Below are positions 52,934-61,542 of a stretch of DNA of 64,000 bases, in pieces (position 1 is the first letter of the stretch; each line of letters opens with the position of its first letter). The stretch lies in the NCBI RefSeq assembly GCF_001598915.1, contig NZ_BDAP01000002.1, forward strand, positions 1,054,001-1,118,000. Reading direction: 5' to 3'. Made by a program: the position numbers and the translations under genes. The notes beneath the pieces were generated by a model. That model was not told the origin of the DNA, did no database searches, and saw only the letters and a list, made by a program, of their open reading frames with translations. This stretch comes from Williamsia muralis NBRC 105860. GTDB taxonomy: Bacteria; Actinomycetota; Actinomycetes; Mycobacteriales; Mycobacteriaceae.

Positions 52934-53719
52934 TCAGCCCATCGTGTAGCCGCCGTCGACCGGGAGGTCCACGCCGGAGATCATCGATGCCGCGTCTGAG
53001 GCCAGCCACAGCACGGTGTTCGACACTTCCTGCGGAATCGCGAAGCGGCCCAGCGGGATCCGCGCCAGCATCGGCGCAGCTTTGGTCTCCTCACCCCACA
53101 CGCGTTGACCCATCTCGGTGAGCACGACGGTGGGGCACACCGAATTGGCGCGGATCCCGTACTGGCCCAGTTCGAGCGCCAGCACCTTGGTGGCCATCAC
53201 CAATCCGGCCTTGGAGGCGCAGTACGAGTAGTGCTCACGCAGCGGTGCCAGGGCGGCAGCCGAGGCGACCGTGACGATGGAACCCCCGGTGCCCTGCTCG
53301 ACCATGATCGAGCCCACCCGCGCGGCCAGAAGGGCGGGAGCTCGGAGGTTGACGTTGAGCACGGCGTCGTACTGCGCGGTGTCGAGGTCGAGAACCGAAT
53401 GGGGATAGGAGATCCCGGCGTTGTTGATCAGGATGTCCAGGCCGTCGAACGCGGCTGCGGCGGCACGCGCGAGTGCTTCGGGACCATCGGTGTCGGCCAA
53501 GTCGGCGACCACTGTGGCAACGCGCGTGCCGTGTTCACGGCTCAGGGTGGCAGCGGCCTCGTCGAGCTCGACCTTGTTGCGTCCGCTCAGGATGAGGTCG
53601 GCTCCCGCGCGTGCGAGCGTGACCGCGATATCGGCGCCGATTCCTTTGGTGGCGCCGGTGATCAGCGCGCGTTTGCCGTCGAGGCGCAGAGTGGTCGGAT
53701 CGACAGTCGGGGTGGTCAT
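52934..53719 (-). CDS. SDR family polyol dehydrogenase, possibly D-threitol dehydrogenase
   Basis: Classical short-chain dehydrogenase of 261 residues. The NAD(P) motif is ALITGATKGIGADIA, NNAGISYPHS follows, the catalytic Ser is in VASAAALAPL, and Y-x3-K is in YSYCASKAGL. The C-terminal DLPVDGGYTMG is usual. Its place beside the SorC regulator, an EltD-like dehydrogenase and a DhaK-type kinase suggests oxidation of a tetritol to erythrulose, as DthD does in M. smegmatis; the sequence alone does not prove this. ATG 53719 overlaps the regulator stop (ATGA). Confidence 0.8.
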   Translation of the reverse strand: MTTPTVDPTTLRLDGKRALITGATKGIGADIAVTLARAGADLILSGRNKVELDEAAATLSREHGTRVATVVADLADTDGPEALARAAAAAFDGLDILINNAGISYPHSVLDLDTAQYDAVLNVNLRAPALLAARVGSIMVEQGTGGSIVTVASAAALAPLREHYSYCASKAGLVMATKVLALELGQYGIRANSVCPTVVLTEMGQRVWGEETKAAPMLARIPLGRFAIPQEVSNTVLWLASDAASMISGVDLPVDGGYTMG

Positions 53720-54729
53720 AAGCTCTCCATGATTGCTGTGGCGGTTGCGGGATCGGTGACGAGTTGGTTGAAGAAGCCCGCGGCTGCCCCGGCGACGATC
53801 GGGTCGACCTTGTCTTTGCCGACCGCCACACCGATGCCGATCGGCACCTGCTTGAGCAGGTCCAGTTCGATGGCGATGAGCCGATCGCGTCCGGGGAAAT
53901 CGACGGCCCGGCCGTCGCGGTCGTAGAAGCGCGAGCACACGTCCCCCACGGCCGAGCGCAGCGACGCCGAGCCGGTCGGGACGAATTGCGGTATGTCAGA
54001 ACGTAACAGAGGCGGTGCGCCGATGCCCATCAGCGCGCAGCGGGCCTGCGACCACAGTCGCAGGACTGGCTGGATGCTGGGGTCGACCGTGAGTGAGGCG
54101 TGCAGGTCCGGCCCGGGCAGGGCGGGTGCGAAGAGGTAGTTCGGTCGGCCGCCGATCCTTCCTGCGACGAGGCGGGTGATCTCGTTGGTCTGGTACCACG
54201 GCTCGGGTTGGTCGTTGCCGCCGACGGTCGGTACCACCAGGACGCCGGGCAGTTCGGCCATCTCGTACTGGGCCACTTCGTAGACGGTGCGGCCGGAGGA
54301 CACCAGGAGTACGTCGCCCGGCAACAGATTTGCGTCACGGAGGCTGCGTGCCACCGCGGGGGCGAGAACCGATCCCATGACCTCCACGGTCGGGCGCGCT
54401 GGGGTGGGCGGGGGAAGCGGGCTGCTGAGATACACCCTGTCGAGGTGCAGTGCCGCCGCCAGGCTGGTCTCCAGGTCGGCGTCGAAGAAGTCTTGTGGCG
54501 CAATCACTTCGATGCGGACGATGCCCCGGCGACGGGCTTCGGCGAGCAGCCGGCTGACGGTTGCGCGGCTGACGCCGAGCTGTGATGCGACTTCGAGTTG
54601 GGTGGCTTCTTCGGTGTAGTACAGGCGGGCAGCGGCATAGACCAGCGAGGCGGAGAAGTGGCCGGAATCCGACCCGTTCGCCGCATCGGTCGACGGGGAG
54701 GCCGCCGACCTGCGTGTCTGGTTGGCCAT
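53716..54729 (-). CDS. SorC/DeoR family sugar-responsive regulator
   Basis: Regulator of 337 residues: an N-terminal sigma-70-like helix-turn-helix (AARLYYTEEATQLEVASQLG, VSRATVSRLLAEARRRGIV) and the C-terminal sugar-phosphate-binding domain of SorC proteins (SSGRTVYEVAQYEM, VPTVGGNDQ, LMGIGAPPLL, IGVAVGKDKVDPIVAG). The ligand is probably a phosphorylated pathway product. GAGGGG precedes ATG 54729. It is divergent from the dehydrogenase-transporter operon and its operators probably lie in the gap between them. Confidence 0.88.
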   Translation of the reverse strand: MANQTRRSAASPSTDAANGSDSGHFSASLVYAAARLYYTEEATQLEVASQLGVSRATVSRLLAEARRRGIVRIEVIAPQDFFDADLETSLAAALHLDRVYLSSPLPPPTPARPTVEVMGSVLAPAVARSLRDANLLPGDVLLVSSGRTVYEVAQYEMAELPGVLVVPTVGGNDQPEPWYQTNEITRLVAGRIGGRPNYLFAPALPGPDLHASLTVDPSIQPVLRLWSQARCALMGIGAPPLLRSDIPQFVPTGSASLRSAVGDVCSRFYDRDGRAVDFPGRDRLIAIELDLLKQVPIGIGVAVGKDKVDPIVAGAAAGFFNQLVTDPATATAIMESL

Positions 54730-54806
54730 GAGGCACACCCCTCCGTCGGTGACTGCGATCCCGCCGATTATGGCACTGCACATTTGTTCATGCGGTGAAA
54801 ACTCGT

Positions 54807-54847
54807 GAACATCTGTTCTGTACATATGTATCAGTAAGCGCTAACGT
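54807..54847. promoter_or_regulatory. Promoter-operator region of the tetritol operon
   Basis: Three symmetrical elements stand in a row: GAACATCTGTTC (54807-54818, arms GAACA/TGTTC), TACATATGTA (54821-54830, perfect) and GTAAGCGCTAAC (54834-54845, LacI-like with central GCGC). A promoter can be drawn through them, TGTACA (54819-54824) as -35, 17 bases, TAACGT (54842-54847) as -10. The first two suit a SorC operator. Confidence 0.5.
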
Positions 54848-54899
54848 GACCCGGAACACAGCAAAATGAACGCGGCCTCGGCCGGTGAGGAGTTGGCTA

Positions 54900-55988
54900 A
54901 TGGGTGAGCAACTACCCGAGAAGATGCAGGCAGTTGTCTGTCATGGACCCGAGGACTACCGCTTGGAGCAGGTCGCGGTACCGGTCGCCGGCCCCGGTGA
55001 GGCGTTGATCAAGGTCGAAGCAGTGGGTATCTGCGCGAGTGATCTCAAGTGCTACCACGGTGCGGCGAAGTTCTGGGGCGACGAGAATCGTCCCGCATGG
55101 GCCGAGACGGAGGTCATCCCAGGCCACGAGTTCGTCGGCACGGTGGTCTCACTCGACGCCGCCGCTGCCGAGCGGTGGGGGATCGCGGTGGGCGACCGGG
55201 TGGTGTCCGAGCAGATCGTTCCCTGCTGGGAGTGCATGTACTGCAAGCGCGGCTGGTACCACATGTGCGCGCCGCACGACCTCTACGGATTCAAGCGCCG
55301 TACACCCGGGGCGATGGCCGAGTACATGGTCTATCCCGGAGAAGCGCTGGTGCACAAGGTCTCCAAGGACATCCCTGCGCACCACGCCGCATTTGCCGAG
55401 CCTCTGTCGTGCTCACTCCACGCCGTCGAGCGCGCACAGATCACCTTCGAGGACACCGTCGTCGTCGCCGGCTGCGGACCGATCGGCCTGGGCATGATCG
55501 CAGGTGCCAAGTCGAAGAACCCCGCTCGGGTGATCGCCCTCGACATGGCCGAGGAGAAGCTCGAACTCGCGAAGCGGTGCGGCGCCGACCTCACCATCAA
55601 CATCGCGACCGAGGATGCGGTGGCGATGATCAAGGATCTGACGGACGGCTACGGTGCCGATGTGTACCTGGAAGCCACGGGGCACCCCTCGGCGGTCCCG
55701 CAGGGACTGAACCTGCTGCGCAAACTGGGCCGGTACGTCGAGTACGGCGTCTTCGGGAGCGACGTGTCCGTCGACTGGAGCATCATCAGCGACGACAAAG
55801 AGCTCGACGTCCTCGGTGCGCACCTGGGTCCGTACTGCTGGCCCGCAGCCATCCGCATGATCGAGTCGGGGGTTCTCCCGATGGACGAGATCTGCACCCA
55901 CCAGTTGCCGCTGAGCGAGTTCCAGCGCGGATTGGACCTGGTGGCCAGCGGTAAAGAGTCGGTCAAGGTGTCCTTGATCCCGGCCTGA
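54900..55988 (+). CDS. eltD: Erythritol/L-threitol dehydrogenase-like zinc alcohol dehydrogenase
   Basis: Medium-chain zinc dehydrogenase of 362 residues, highly similar in wording to the M. smegmatis erythritol/L-threitol dehydrogenase EltD as I recall it. Catalytic-zinc ligands lie in GICASDLKCYHG and PGHEFVG; the structural-zinc cysteines lie in CWECMYCKRGWYHMC; the NAD site is VVAGCGPIGLGMIAG. FWGDENRPAWAET, LYGFKRRTPGAMAEYM and HLGPYCWPAAIRMIESG are the distinctive stretches. GAGGAG stands seven bases before ATG 54900. It oxidises a C4 polyol to erythrulose in the known pathway. First gene of the operon. Confidence 0.85.
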   Translation: MGEQLPEKMQAVVCHGPEDYRLEQVAVPVAGPGEALIKVEAVGICASDLKCYHGAAKFWGDENRPAWAETEVIPGHEFVGTVVSLDAAAAERWGIAVGDRVVSEQIVPCWECMYCKRGWYHMCAPHDLYGFKRRTPGAMAEYMVYPGEALVHKVSKDIPAHHAAFAEPLSCSLHAVERAQITFEDTVVVAGCGPIGLGMIAGAKSKNPARVIALDMAEEKLELAKRCGADLTINIATEDAVAMIKDLTDGYGADVYLEATGHPSAVPQGLNLLRKLGRYVEYGVFGSDVSVDWSIISDDKELDVLGAHLGPYCWPAAIRMIESGVLPMDEICTHQLPLSEFQRGLDLVASGKESVKVSLIPA

Positions 55989-56003
55989 GCGAAAGACGTA
56001 TCC

Positions 56004-57425
56004 ATGAATGAGAATTTTTCGGTCAACACTCCGATGTCCCGTCGAAACCTGCTGCGGGCGTTCGGCGTGGTGGGTGTGGCCGCTGCCGCAGCACCGATCC
56101 TGGGCGCCTGCGGCGTGGGTGGTCGAGTCGACGCGGAGAACGGTGCCGCTGCGGTCTCGGGCTCGTTCGACTGGCGTAAAGCCGAAGGCACCACGCTCAA
56201 CATCCTGCAGACACCGCACCCCTACCAGCAGTCATTCCAGCCGCTGCTGTCCGAGTTCAGCGCTCTCACCGGCATCAAGGTGAATGTCGATCTCGTGCCC
56301 GAGGCCGACTACTTCACCAAGTTGAACACCGAACTCGCCGGCGGCACGGGCAAGCACGACGTCTTCATGCTGGGTGCCTACTTCATCTGGCAATACGGCC
56401 CGCCCGGATGGATCGAGGACCTGGGCCCGTGGCTGGGCAACAGCGCGGCCACCAGCCAGGAGTACGACTTCGACGACATCTTCGAGGGCCTGCGCACCTC
56501 GACCCGCTGGAACTTCGAGCTGGGTAGCCCGCTCGGCACCGGCGGTCAGTGGGCGATCCCCTGGGGATTCGAGAACAATGTGGTGGCCTACAACAAGGCC
56601 TACTTCGACAGCCGGAAGATCGCGCTGCCGGACAACTTCGACGACTTCATCCAACTCGCAATCGATCTCACCGATCGCTCCGAGAACCGCTACGGCATCG
56701 CGACCCGCGGCTCGAAGTCGTGGGCGACCATCCATCCCGGCTTCATGAGTCAGTACGCCCGTGAAGGCGCCGTCGACTACACGCTCGACGGAGACGAACT
56801 GGTGGCCCGAATGAACTCCGCTAAGGCTGTCGATTTCACGCGCAAGTGGATCGAGATGCAGCACAAGGCCGGACCCACGTCGTGGACCACCTACGACTAC
56901 CCCAACGCCACCGGCGACCTCGGTGACGGCAAGGCGATGATGGTGTACGACGCCGACAGCGCCACCTACCCCAAGAACAAGCCCGGTGCCAGTGCGCAGG
57001 CAGGCAACCTCGGGTGGTACCCCGGACCCGCGGGACCGGACGGCAACTACAACACCAACCTCTGGACCTGGACGTGGGCGATGAACTCGCTGTCCAAGAA
57101 CAAGCTCGCCGCCTGGCTGTTCATGCAGTGGGCCACCGGCAAAGAGGCGATGAACAAGGCCGTCGAAGGCGGCATCTATGCCGACCCGGTCCGTAAGTCG
57201 GTGTTCGACAGCACGTTCAAGCGGATCGCGGCCGATCAGCCGGGCTACCTCGAGACCTTCGAGACGGTCATCGGGTCGTCGAAGATCCAGTTCACCCCGC
57301 AGAAGAAGTTCTTCGACACCACCAAGGACTGGGCGGTGGCGTTGCAGGACATCTACGGCGGCGACGACGCCCAGTCCCGGCTGGACAGTCTGGCCAAGAC
57401 CAACACCTCCAAAGTGAATCTCTAA
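56004..57425 (+). CDS. Tat-exported lipoprotein, sugar-alcohol ABC substrate-binding protein
   Basis: Extracellular binding protein of 473 residues, solute-binding family 1. The twin-arginine signal MSRRNLLRAFG and lipobox LGAC (Cys36) show export in folded form and lipid anchoring. The mature part carries TLNILQTPHPYQQSF, NTELAGGTGKHDVFML, WAIPWGFENNVVAYNK and the C-terminal NLWTWTWAMN region. The operon gives the ligand as a sugar alcohol, probably a tetritol. The two permease genes and two ATPase genes follow in order. Confidence 0.9.
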   Translation: MNENFSVNTPMSRRNLLRAFGVVGVAAAAAPILGACGVGGRVDAENGAAAVSGSFDWRKAEGTTLNILQTPHPYQQSFQPLLSEFSALTGIKVNVDLVPEADYFTKLNTELAGGTGKHDVFMLGAYFIWQYGPPGWIEDLGPWLGNSAATSQEYDFDDIFEGLRTSTRWNFELGSPLGTGGQWAIPWGFENNVVAYNKAYFDSRKIALPDNFDDFIQLAIDLTDRSENRYGIATRGSKSWATIHPGFMSQYAREGAVDYTLDGDELVARMNSAKAVDFTRKWIEMQHKAGPTSWTTYDYPNATGDLGDGKAMMVYDADSATYPKNKPGASAQAGNLGWYPGPAGPDGNYNTNLWTWTWAMNSLSKNKLAAWLFMQWATGKEAMNKAVEGGIYADPVRKSVFDSTFKRIAADQPGYLETFETVIGSSKIQFTPQKKFFDTTKDWAVALQDIYGGDDAQSRLDSLAKTNTSKVNL

Positions 57426-57442
57426 CGGAGAGAGAAGAACCA

Positions 57443-58399
57443 ATGACCACTCAAGCGTCAAAGGCGACGACGGATGGTGTTTCGGACCAGCCGCCTGTCC
57501 GTGCGGACAAACCGGTCGAGGTGCCGACCTGGCGCCGACGGCTGCGCCCCTACCTGCTCTCGCTTCCCGCACTCATCATCGTCATCGGCATCCTGTACCC
57601 GTTCTTCGTCGGTGCCTACTACTCGGTGCTCAACTACGCGGCCGTCAACCCCGATCCCGTGTTCGTCGGTTTCCGTAACTTCGCCTCGGTGCTCGGCGAC
57701 CAGATCTTCTGGCAGAGCGTGCAGGTCACCGGAGTGTTCGCGGTGGTTGCCACGGCGGTCGAGACCGTCCTGGGCGTGGGCCTCGCGCTGTTGCTCAACC
57801 GCTCCAGCATCATCGGCAAGATCTTCGAGAAGGTCCTGATCCTGCCGCTGATGATCGCACCCGTCATCGCGGGCGTGATCTGGAAGCTGATGTTCAACCC
57901 GCAGTTCGGAATCCTCAACCACGTTCTGGGACTGGGGAACACCTTCGACTGGTTGTCCAGCACCAACGCGCTCTGGTCGGTGATCCTGGTCGACGTCTGG
58001 ATCTTCACACCCTTTGTCGCGATCCTCGTGCTCGCGGGCATCCGCTCGCTGCCGAAGGAGCCGTTCGAGGCCTCCGAGGTCGACGGTGCCAACTGGTTCT
58101 TCATGTTCCGCAAACTGATGCTGCCGATGCTGTGGCCATACATCCTGGTGGCCGTCATCTTCCGGTTCATGGACAACCTCAAGGTGTTCGACGCGATCTA
58201 CGTGCTCACCGCGGGCGGCCCCGGCGTCTCGACCCGCACCCTTCAGATCGGCGCGTTCGAGGACGCGATCATCAACCTCGACTACTCCCGTGGAGCGACC
58301 TACATGTTGCTGCTCTGGATCATCGTGTTCATCACCGCACGCGTTCTCGTCAGCGTGCTCGGAAAGGCGCAGCGACGAGCTGCGGGAGCGGAGTCCTGA
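57443..58399 (+). CDS. ABC sugar transporter permease, MalF type
   Basis: Membrane subunit of 318 residues with six main helices. The ATPase-coupling EAA loop reads EASEVDGANWFFMFRKLMLP. The short cytoplasmic head and PYLLSLPALIIVIGILYPF helix are typical of MalF/UgpA relatives. Placed 17 bases after the binding-protein gene with an AGAGAGAAG ribosome site. Works with the next permease as a heterodimer. Confidence 0.92.
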   Translation: MTTQASKATTDGVSDQPPVRADKPVEVPTWRRRLRPYLLSLPALIIVIGILYPFFVGAYYSVLNYAAVNPDPVFVGFRNFASVLGDQIFWQSVQVTGVFAVVATAVETVLGVGLALLLNRSSIIGKIFEKVLILPLMIAPVIAGVIWKLMFNPQFGILNHVLGLGNTFDWLSSTNALWSVILVDVWIFTPFVAILVLAGIRSLPKEPFEASEVDGANWFFMFRKLMLPMLWPYILVAVIFRFMDNLKVFDAIYVLTAGGPGVSTRTLQIGAFEDAIINLDYSRGATYMLLLWIIVFITARVLVSVLGKAQRRAAGAES

Positions 58400-58400
58400 C

Positions 58401-59264
58401 ATGGCGCGTGAACTCTTGCCCGGTCAAAAACGTTTCACCGTCGGGTCGGTTGCGGCCGACCTCACCCTGATCGCGTGGTTCATCTTCTCGCTGTTCCCGA
58501 TCATCTGGATGGTGATCCTCTCGCTGAAGAACACCGAGCAGCAGACCAGCACCTACTTCTCCTTCAGTCCCACCCTGGAGAACTTCTCGACGGTGCTGTC
58601 CAACAAGGGAACCGAGCTGACCAGCGTCGACTTCAAGGCGTCGCTGCTGACCAGCCTGATCAACTGTGGTGGTGCGGTCATCGTGTCGCTGGTCATCGGA
58701 ATCCCCGCGGCTTACGCGGCCGGCCGGTGGAAGTACCGCGGCAGTGAGGATCTGATGTTCCAGATGCTCTCGTTCCGGTTCGCCCCCGAGCTCATGGTGA
58801 TCGTCCCGCTGTTCGTGATCTACAACCAGATCGGACTCTTCGACACCAACGTCGGAATGATCTGGGTGCTGCAGTTGGTCACCATGCCGCTGGTGGTGTG
58901 GATCCTGCGTTCGTACTTCCAGGATCTGCCCGAAGACCTCGAGCAGGCGGCCCTGCTGGACGGCTACACCCGGTCCAGGGCGTTTGTGATGGTGGCGCTG
59001 CCGCTGGTCCGTCCGGGCATCGCGGCCGCCGGACTGCTGGCATTCATCTTCGCGTGGAACAACTACGTGTTCCCGTTGATCCTCGCCGACAGCAATGCCG
59101 GTGTGACGGTGGCGATCACCAAGTTCCTCGGCGGCGGCGGTCAGGCCTACTACAACCTCACCGCGGCAGCTGCGGTCATCGCGGCGCTGCCCCCGCTGAT
59201 CCTCGCGCTGACCATTCAGCGCTACCTCGTCCGCGGTCTTTCGTTTGGAGCGGTGAAAGCATGA
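58401..59264 (+). CDS. ABC sugar transporter permease, MalG type
   Basis: Second membrane subunit, 287 residues, six helices. The EAA loop is EQAALLDGYTRSRAFVMVAL. SLFPIIWMVILSLKNTEQQ and AAGLLAFIFAWNNYVFPLIL are MalG-like. The ATG is one base after the preceding stop, and the stop overlaps the ATPase start (ATGA), so the three products are made in step. Confidence 0.92.
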   Translation: MARELLPGQKRFTVGSVAADLTLIAWFIFSLFPIIWMVILSLKNTEQQTSTYFSFSPTLENFSTVLSNKGTELTSVDFKASLLTSLINCGGAVIVSLVIGIPAAYAAGRWKYRGSEDLMFQMLSFRFAPELMVIVPLFVIYNQIGLFDTNVGMIWVLQLVTMPLVVWILRSYFQDLPEDLEQAALLDGYTRSRAFVMVALPLVRPGIAAAGLLAFIFAWNNYVFPLILADSNAGVTVAITKFLGGGGQAYYNLTAAAAVIAALPPLILALTIQRYLVRGLSFGAVKA

Positions 59265-60400
59265 GCACTCTCAGGCTCGACAACCTCAGCAAGAACTACG
59301 GCAAGACGGTCGGCATCAAGGACCTGTCCCTCGACATCGCGGACGGCGAGTTCTTTGTCATCCTCGGACCCAGTGGTGCGGGAAAGACCACCACCCTCAA
59401 GTCGATTGCCGGTCTGGTCGACGTCGATGCCGGTTCGGTGCACATCGGCGGCGTCGACATGACACTGGTGGAGCCCTACCGCCGCAACGTGGCGATGGCG
59501 TTCGAGAGCTACGCGCTGTATCCACAGAAAACGGTGTCGCAGAACCTCGAATCGCCGTTGAAGTCGGGACGGACGGGCAAGTACACCGACGCCGAACGCA
59601 AGCAGCGCATCGATCAGGTCACCACCACACTGGGCATCAACCATCTGCTCGAGCGCTTCCCCCGTGAGCTGTCCAACGGACAGCGACAGCGTGTTGCGCT
59701 CGGCCGGGTGCTGGTGCGACCGGCGGATGTCTACCTGCTCGACGAACCGCTCAGTCACCTCGACGCCAAGCTCCGCGCGGCGATGCGTGCCGAGCTGAAG
59801 CAACTCGGCCAGATGTCGAGTACCACAACCATTTACGTCACGCACGACTACCAGGAGGCGCTCGCGCTCGGTGATCGCATCGGGGTGCTGCGCGACGGAG
59901 AACTGGTCCAGGTCGGCACGCCCGAGCAGATCTGGCGCAGCCCGGCCGACACCTTCGTGGCGAAGTCGTTGGGGCAGCCCGAGATCAACGTCGTCGACGC
60001 TGTGATCGATGGCTCGACCGCTCGGCTGGGCGACGGATCGGGAAGGGTGCGGGTGCCGGACGGCGTGATGGCGTCGTCGGGCGACCGTGTGCGCGTCGGA
60101 CTGCGGCCCTGTGATCTGAAGGTGCTGGGTCGCGGCGAACGGATCCCCGACGATGCGATGCAGTTGCACGGTCGGGTGATGCTGGCCGAGCGACTCGGCC
60201 GGAACGTGGAACTCACCATCGACTCGTGTGGACGGCAGATCATCGCATTGTCCAGCGGGCGCGAACATTTCGCAGAAGGCACCGAGGTGAGCCTCACCGT
60301 CGCCAACCGCGATGTCCACGTGTTCGACGACGAGCAGGCCGGCGCGGACAGCGTGCGGCTGATATCGAACGTGCAATCGGAAATGGAGGCAACCCGGTGA
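59261..60400 (+). CDS. ABC transporter ATPase 1 (MalK/UgpC type) with Glu in the Q-loop
   Basis: ATPase subunit of 379 residues: nucleotide domain plus C-terminal TOBE/regulatory domain (RVRVGLRPCDLKVLG). Walker A GPSGAGKT is at residues 36-43, the signature LSNGQRQR at 137, Walker B VYLLDEP with D161/E162 and switch His in VTHDYQEA. At the Q-loop the family glutamine is Glu82 in AMAFESYALYP. It is coupled by overlap to the second, different ATPase, so the transporter probably uses an ATPase heterodimer. Confidence 0.9.
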   Translation: MSTLRLDNLSKNYGKTVGIKDLSLDIADGEFFVILGPSGAGKTTTLKSIAGLVDVDAGSVHIGGVDMTLVEPYRRNVAMAFESYALYPQKTVSQNLESPLKSGRTGKYTDAERKQRIDQVTTTLGINHLLERFPRELSNGQRQRVALGRVLVRPADVYLLDEPLSHLDAKLRAAMRAELKQLGQMSSTTTIYVTHDYQEALALGDRIGVLRDGELVQVGTPEQIWRSPADTFVAKSLGQPEINVVDAVIDGSTARLGDGSGRVRVPDGVMASSGDRVRVGLRPCDLKVLGRGERIPDDAMQLHGRVMLAERLGRNVELTIDSCGRQIIALSSGREHFAEGTEVSLTVANRDVHVFDDEQAGADSVRLISNVQSEMEATR

Positions 60401-61542
60401 GCTCGACGACCATCCCCGCCCCGAGTCAGGTGTCGTCTGACGTCGCCAAGAGCTTGACCCTCGACAAGCTGGTGAAGACGTACTCGGCCCGCGGCCGCGA
60501 GAGTTTCCAGGCGGTCAAGGGCATCGATTTGACCATCGCCCCAGGGGAACTCGTCGCATTGCTCGGTCCTTCGGGCTGTGGCAAGACGACAACCCTGCGC
60601 ATGATCGCCGGTCTGGAAACCGTCACCTCCGGTTCGATCAAGGTCGGAGACAAAGAGATCTCGCAGTTGCCCGCAGCCAAACGGGGCATCGGTGTGGGGT
60701 TCGAGAGCTACGCCCTGTACCCGCCCATGTCGATCCGCGACAATCTCGCGTACGGCCTCAAGGCCCGCAAGGTTTCCGGTGCCGACCAGCTGGTGGAGAC
60801 CATCGCCAGTCGTTTGGAGATGGAAGACCTTCTGCCGCTTCGGCCGGCGAGCCTGTCGAGTGGTCAGAAGCAGCGGGTGGCGCTGGCGCGAGCGCTCGTC
60901 CGCAACCCACCGGTACTGCTGCTGGACGAGCCGCTGAGTCACCTCGACGCATCGGCCCGGCAACGGGTGCGCCGCGAGCTCAAGGTGCTGCAGCGCGAAT
61001 TCGGATACACCACCATCGTGGTCACGCACGACCAGGTCGAGGCGCTCTCGCTCGCCGACCGTCTCGCCGTGATGAACCACGGCGTGATCCAGCAGTTCGG
61101 CACGCCGGACGAGGTCTTCGACGACCCGGCCAATCTCTTTGTCGCCGAGTTCGTGGGCGAACCGCAGATCAACGTGCTGCGCGGCGTCACCCGCACCATC
61201 GACCAGACAGTTTTCGTCGAGATCGGGCGTGGTGCAGGACGATTGGCGACCACCGTGCGTGGCCCGATCGCCGATGGCACCCGGGTGTCGGTGGGGTTGC
61301 GACCGCAGGATTGCTCGGTTGTCCGGGCCGCCGGTGATCCGACCGTGTCGGCGTCGGTGGCGTACTTCGAGCATCTCCTGGAGTTCGGGCTGGCCACGTG
61401 CACGGTCAGTGGCATCGAGGAAGGGATCGTTGTACAGACGCCCGCCGAGGACCACTTCACCACCGACCAGAAGATCGAGATCGGCGCCCCACCCGAGCGC
61501 GTGTACCTCTTCGACGCCGATGGCGGGGAGCGGTTGCGATGA
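60397..61542 (+). CDS. ABC transporter ATPase 2 (MalK/UgpC type) with Glu in the Q-loop
   Basis: Second ATPase, 381 residues, clearly distinct from the first. Walker A GPSGCGKT lies at 57-64, signature LSSGQKQR, Walker B LLLDEPLSHLD, switch His in VTHDQVEAL. The Q-loop position is again Glu, Glu103 in GVGFESYALYP. The C-terminal TOBE region includes VSVGLRPQDCSVV. An N-terminal extension of about 18 residues precedes the domain. GGAGG stands before GTG 60397, which overlaps the previous stop; its own stop overlaps the kinase start. Confidence 0.9.
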   Translation: MSSTTIPAPSQVSSDVAKSLTLDKLVKTYSARGRESFQAVKGIDLTIAPGELVALLGPSGCGKTTTLRMIAGLETVTSGSIKVGDKEISQLPAAKRGIGVGFESYALYPPMSIRDNLAYGLKARKVSGADQLVETIASRLEMEDLLPLRPASLSSGQKQRVALARALVRNPPVLLLDEPLSHLDASARQRVRRELKVLQREFGYTTIVVTHDQVEALSLADRLAVMNHGVIQQFGTPDEVFDDPANLFVAEFVGEPQINVLRGVTRTIDQTVFVEIGRGAGRLATTVRGPIADGTRVSVGLRPQDCSVVRAAGDPTVSASVAYFEHLLEFGLATCTVSGIEEGIVVQTPAEDHFTTDQKIEIGAPPERVYLFDADGGERLR

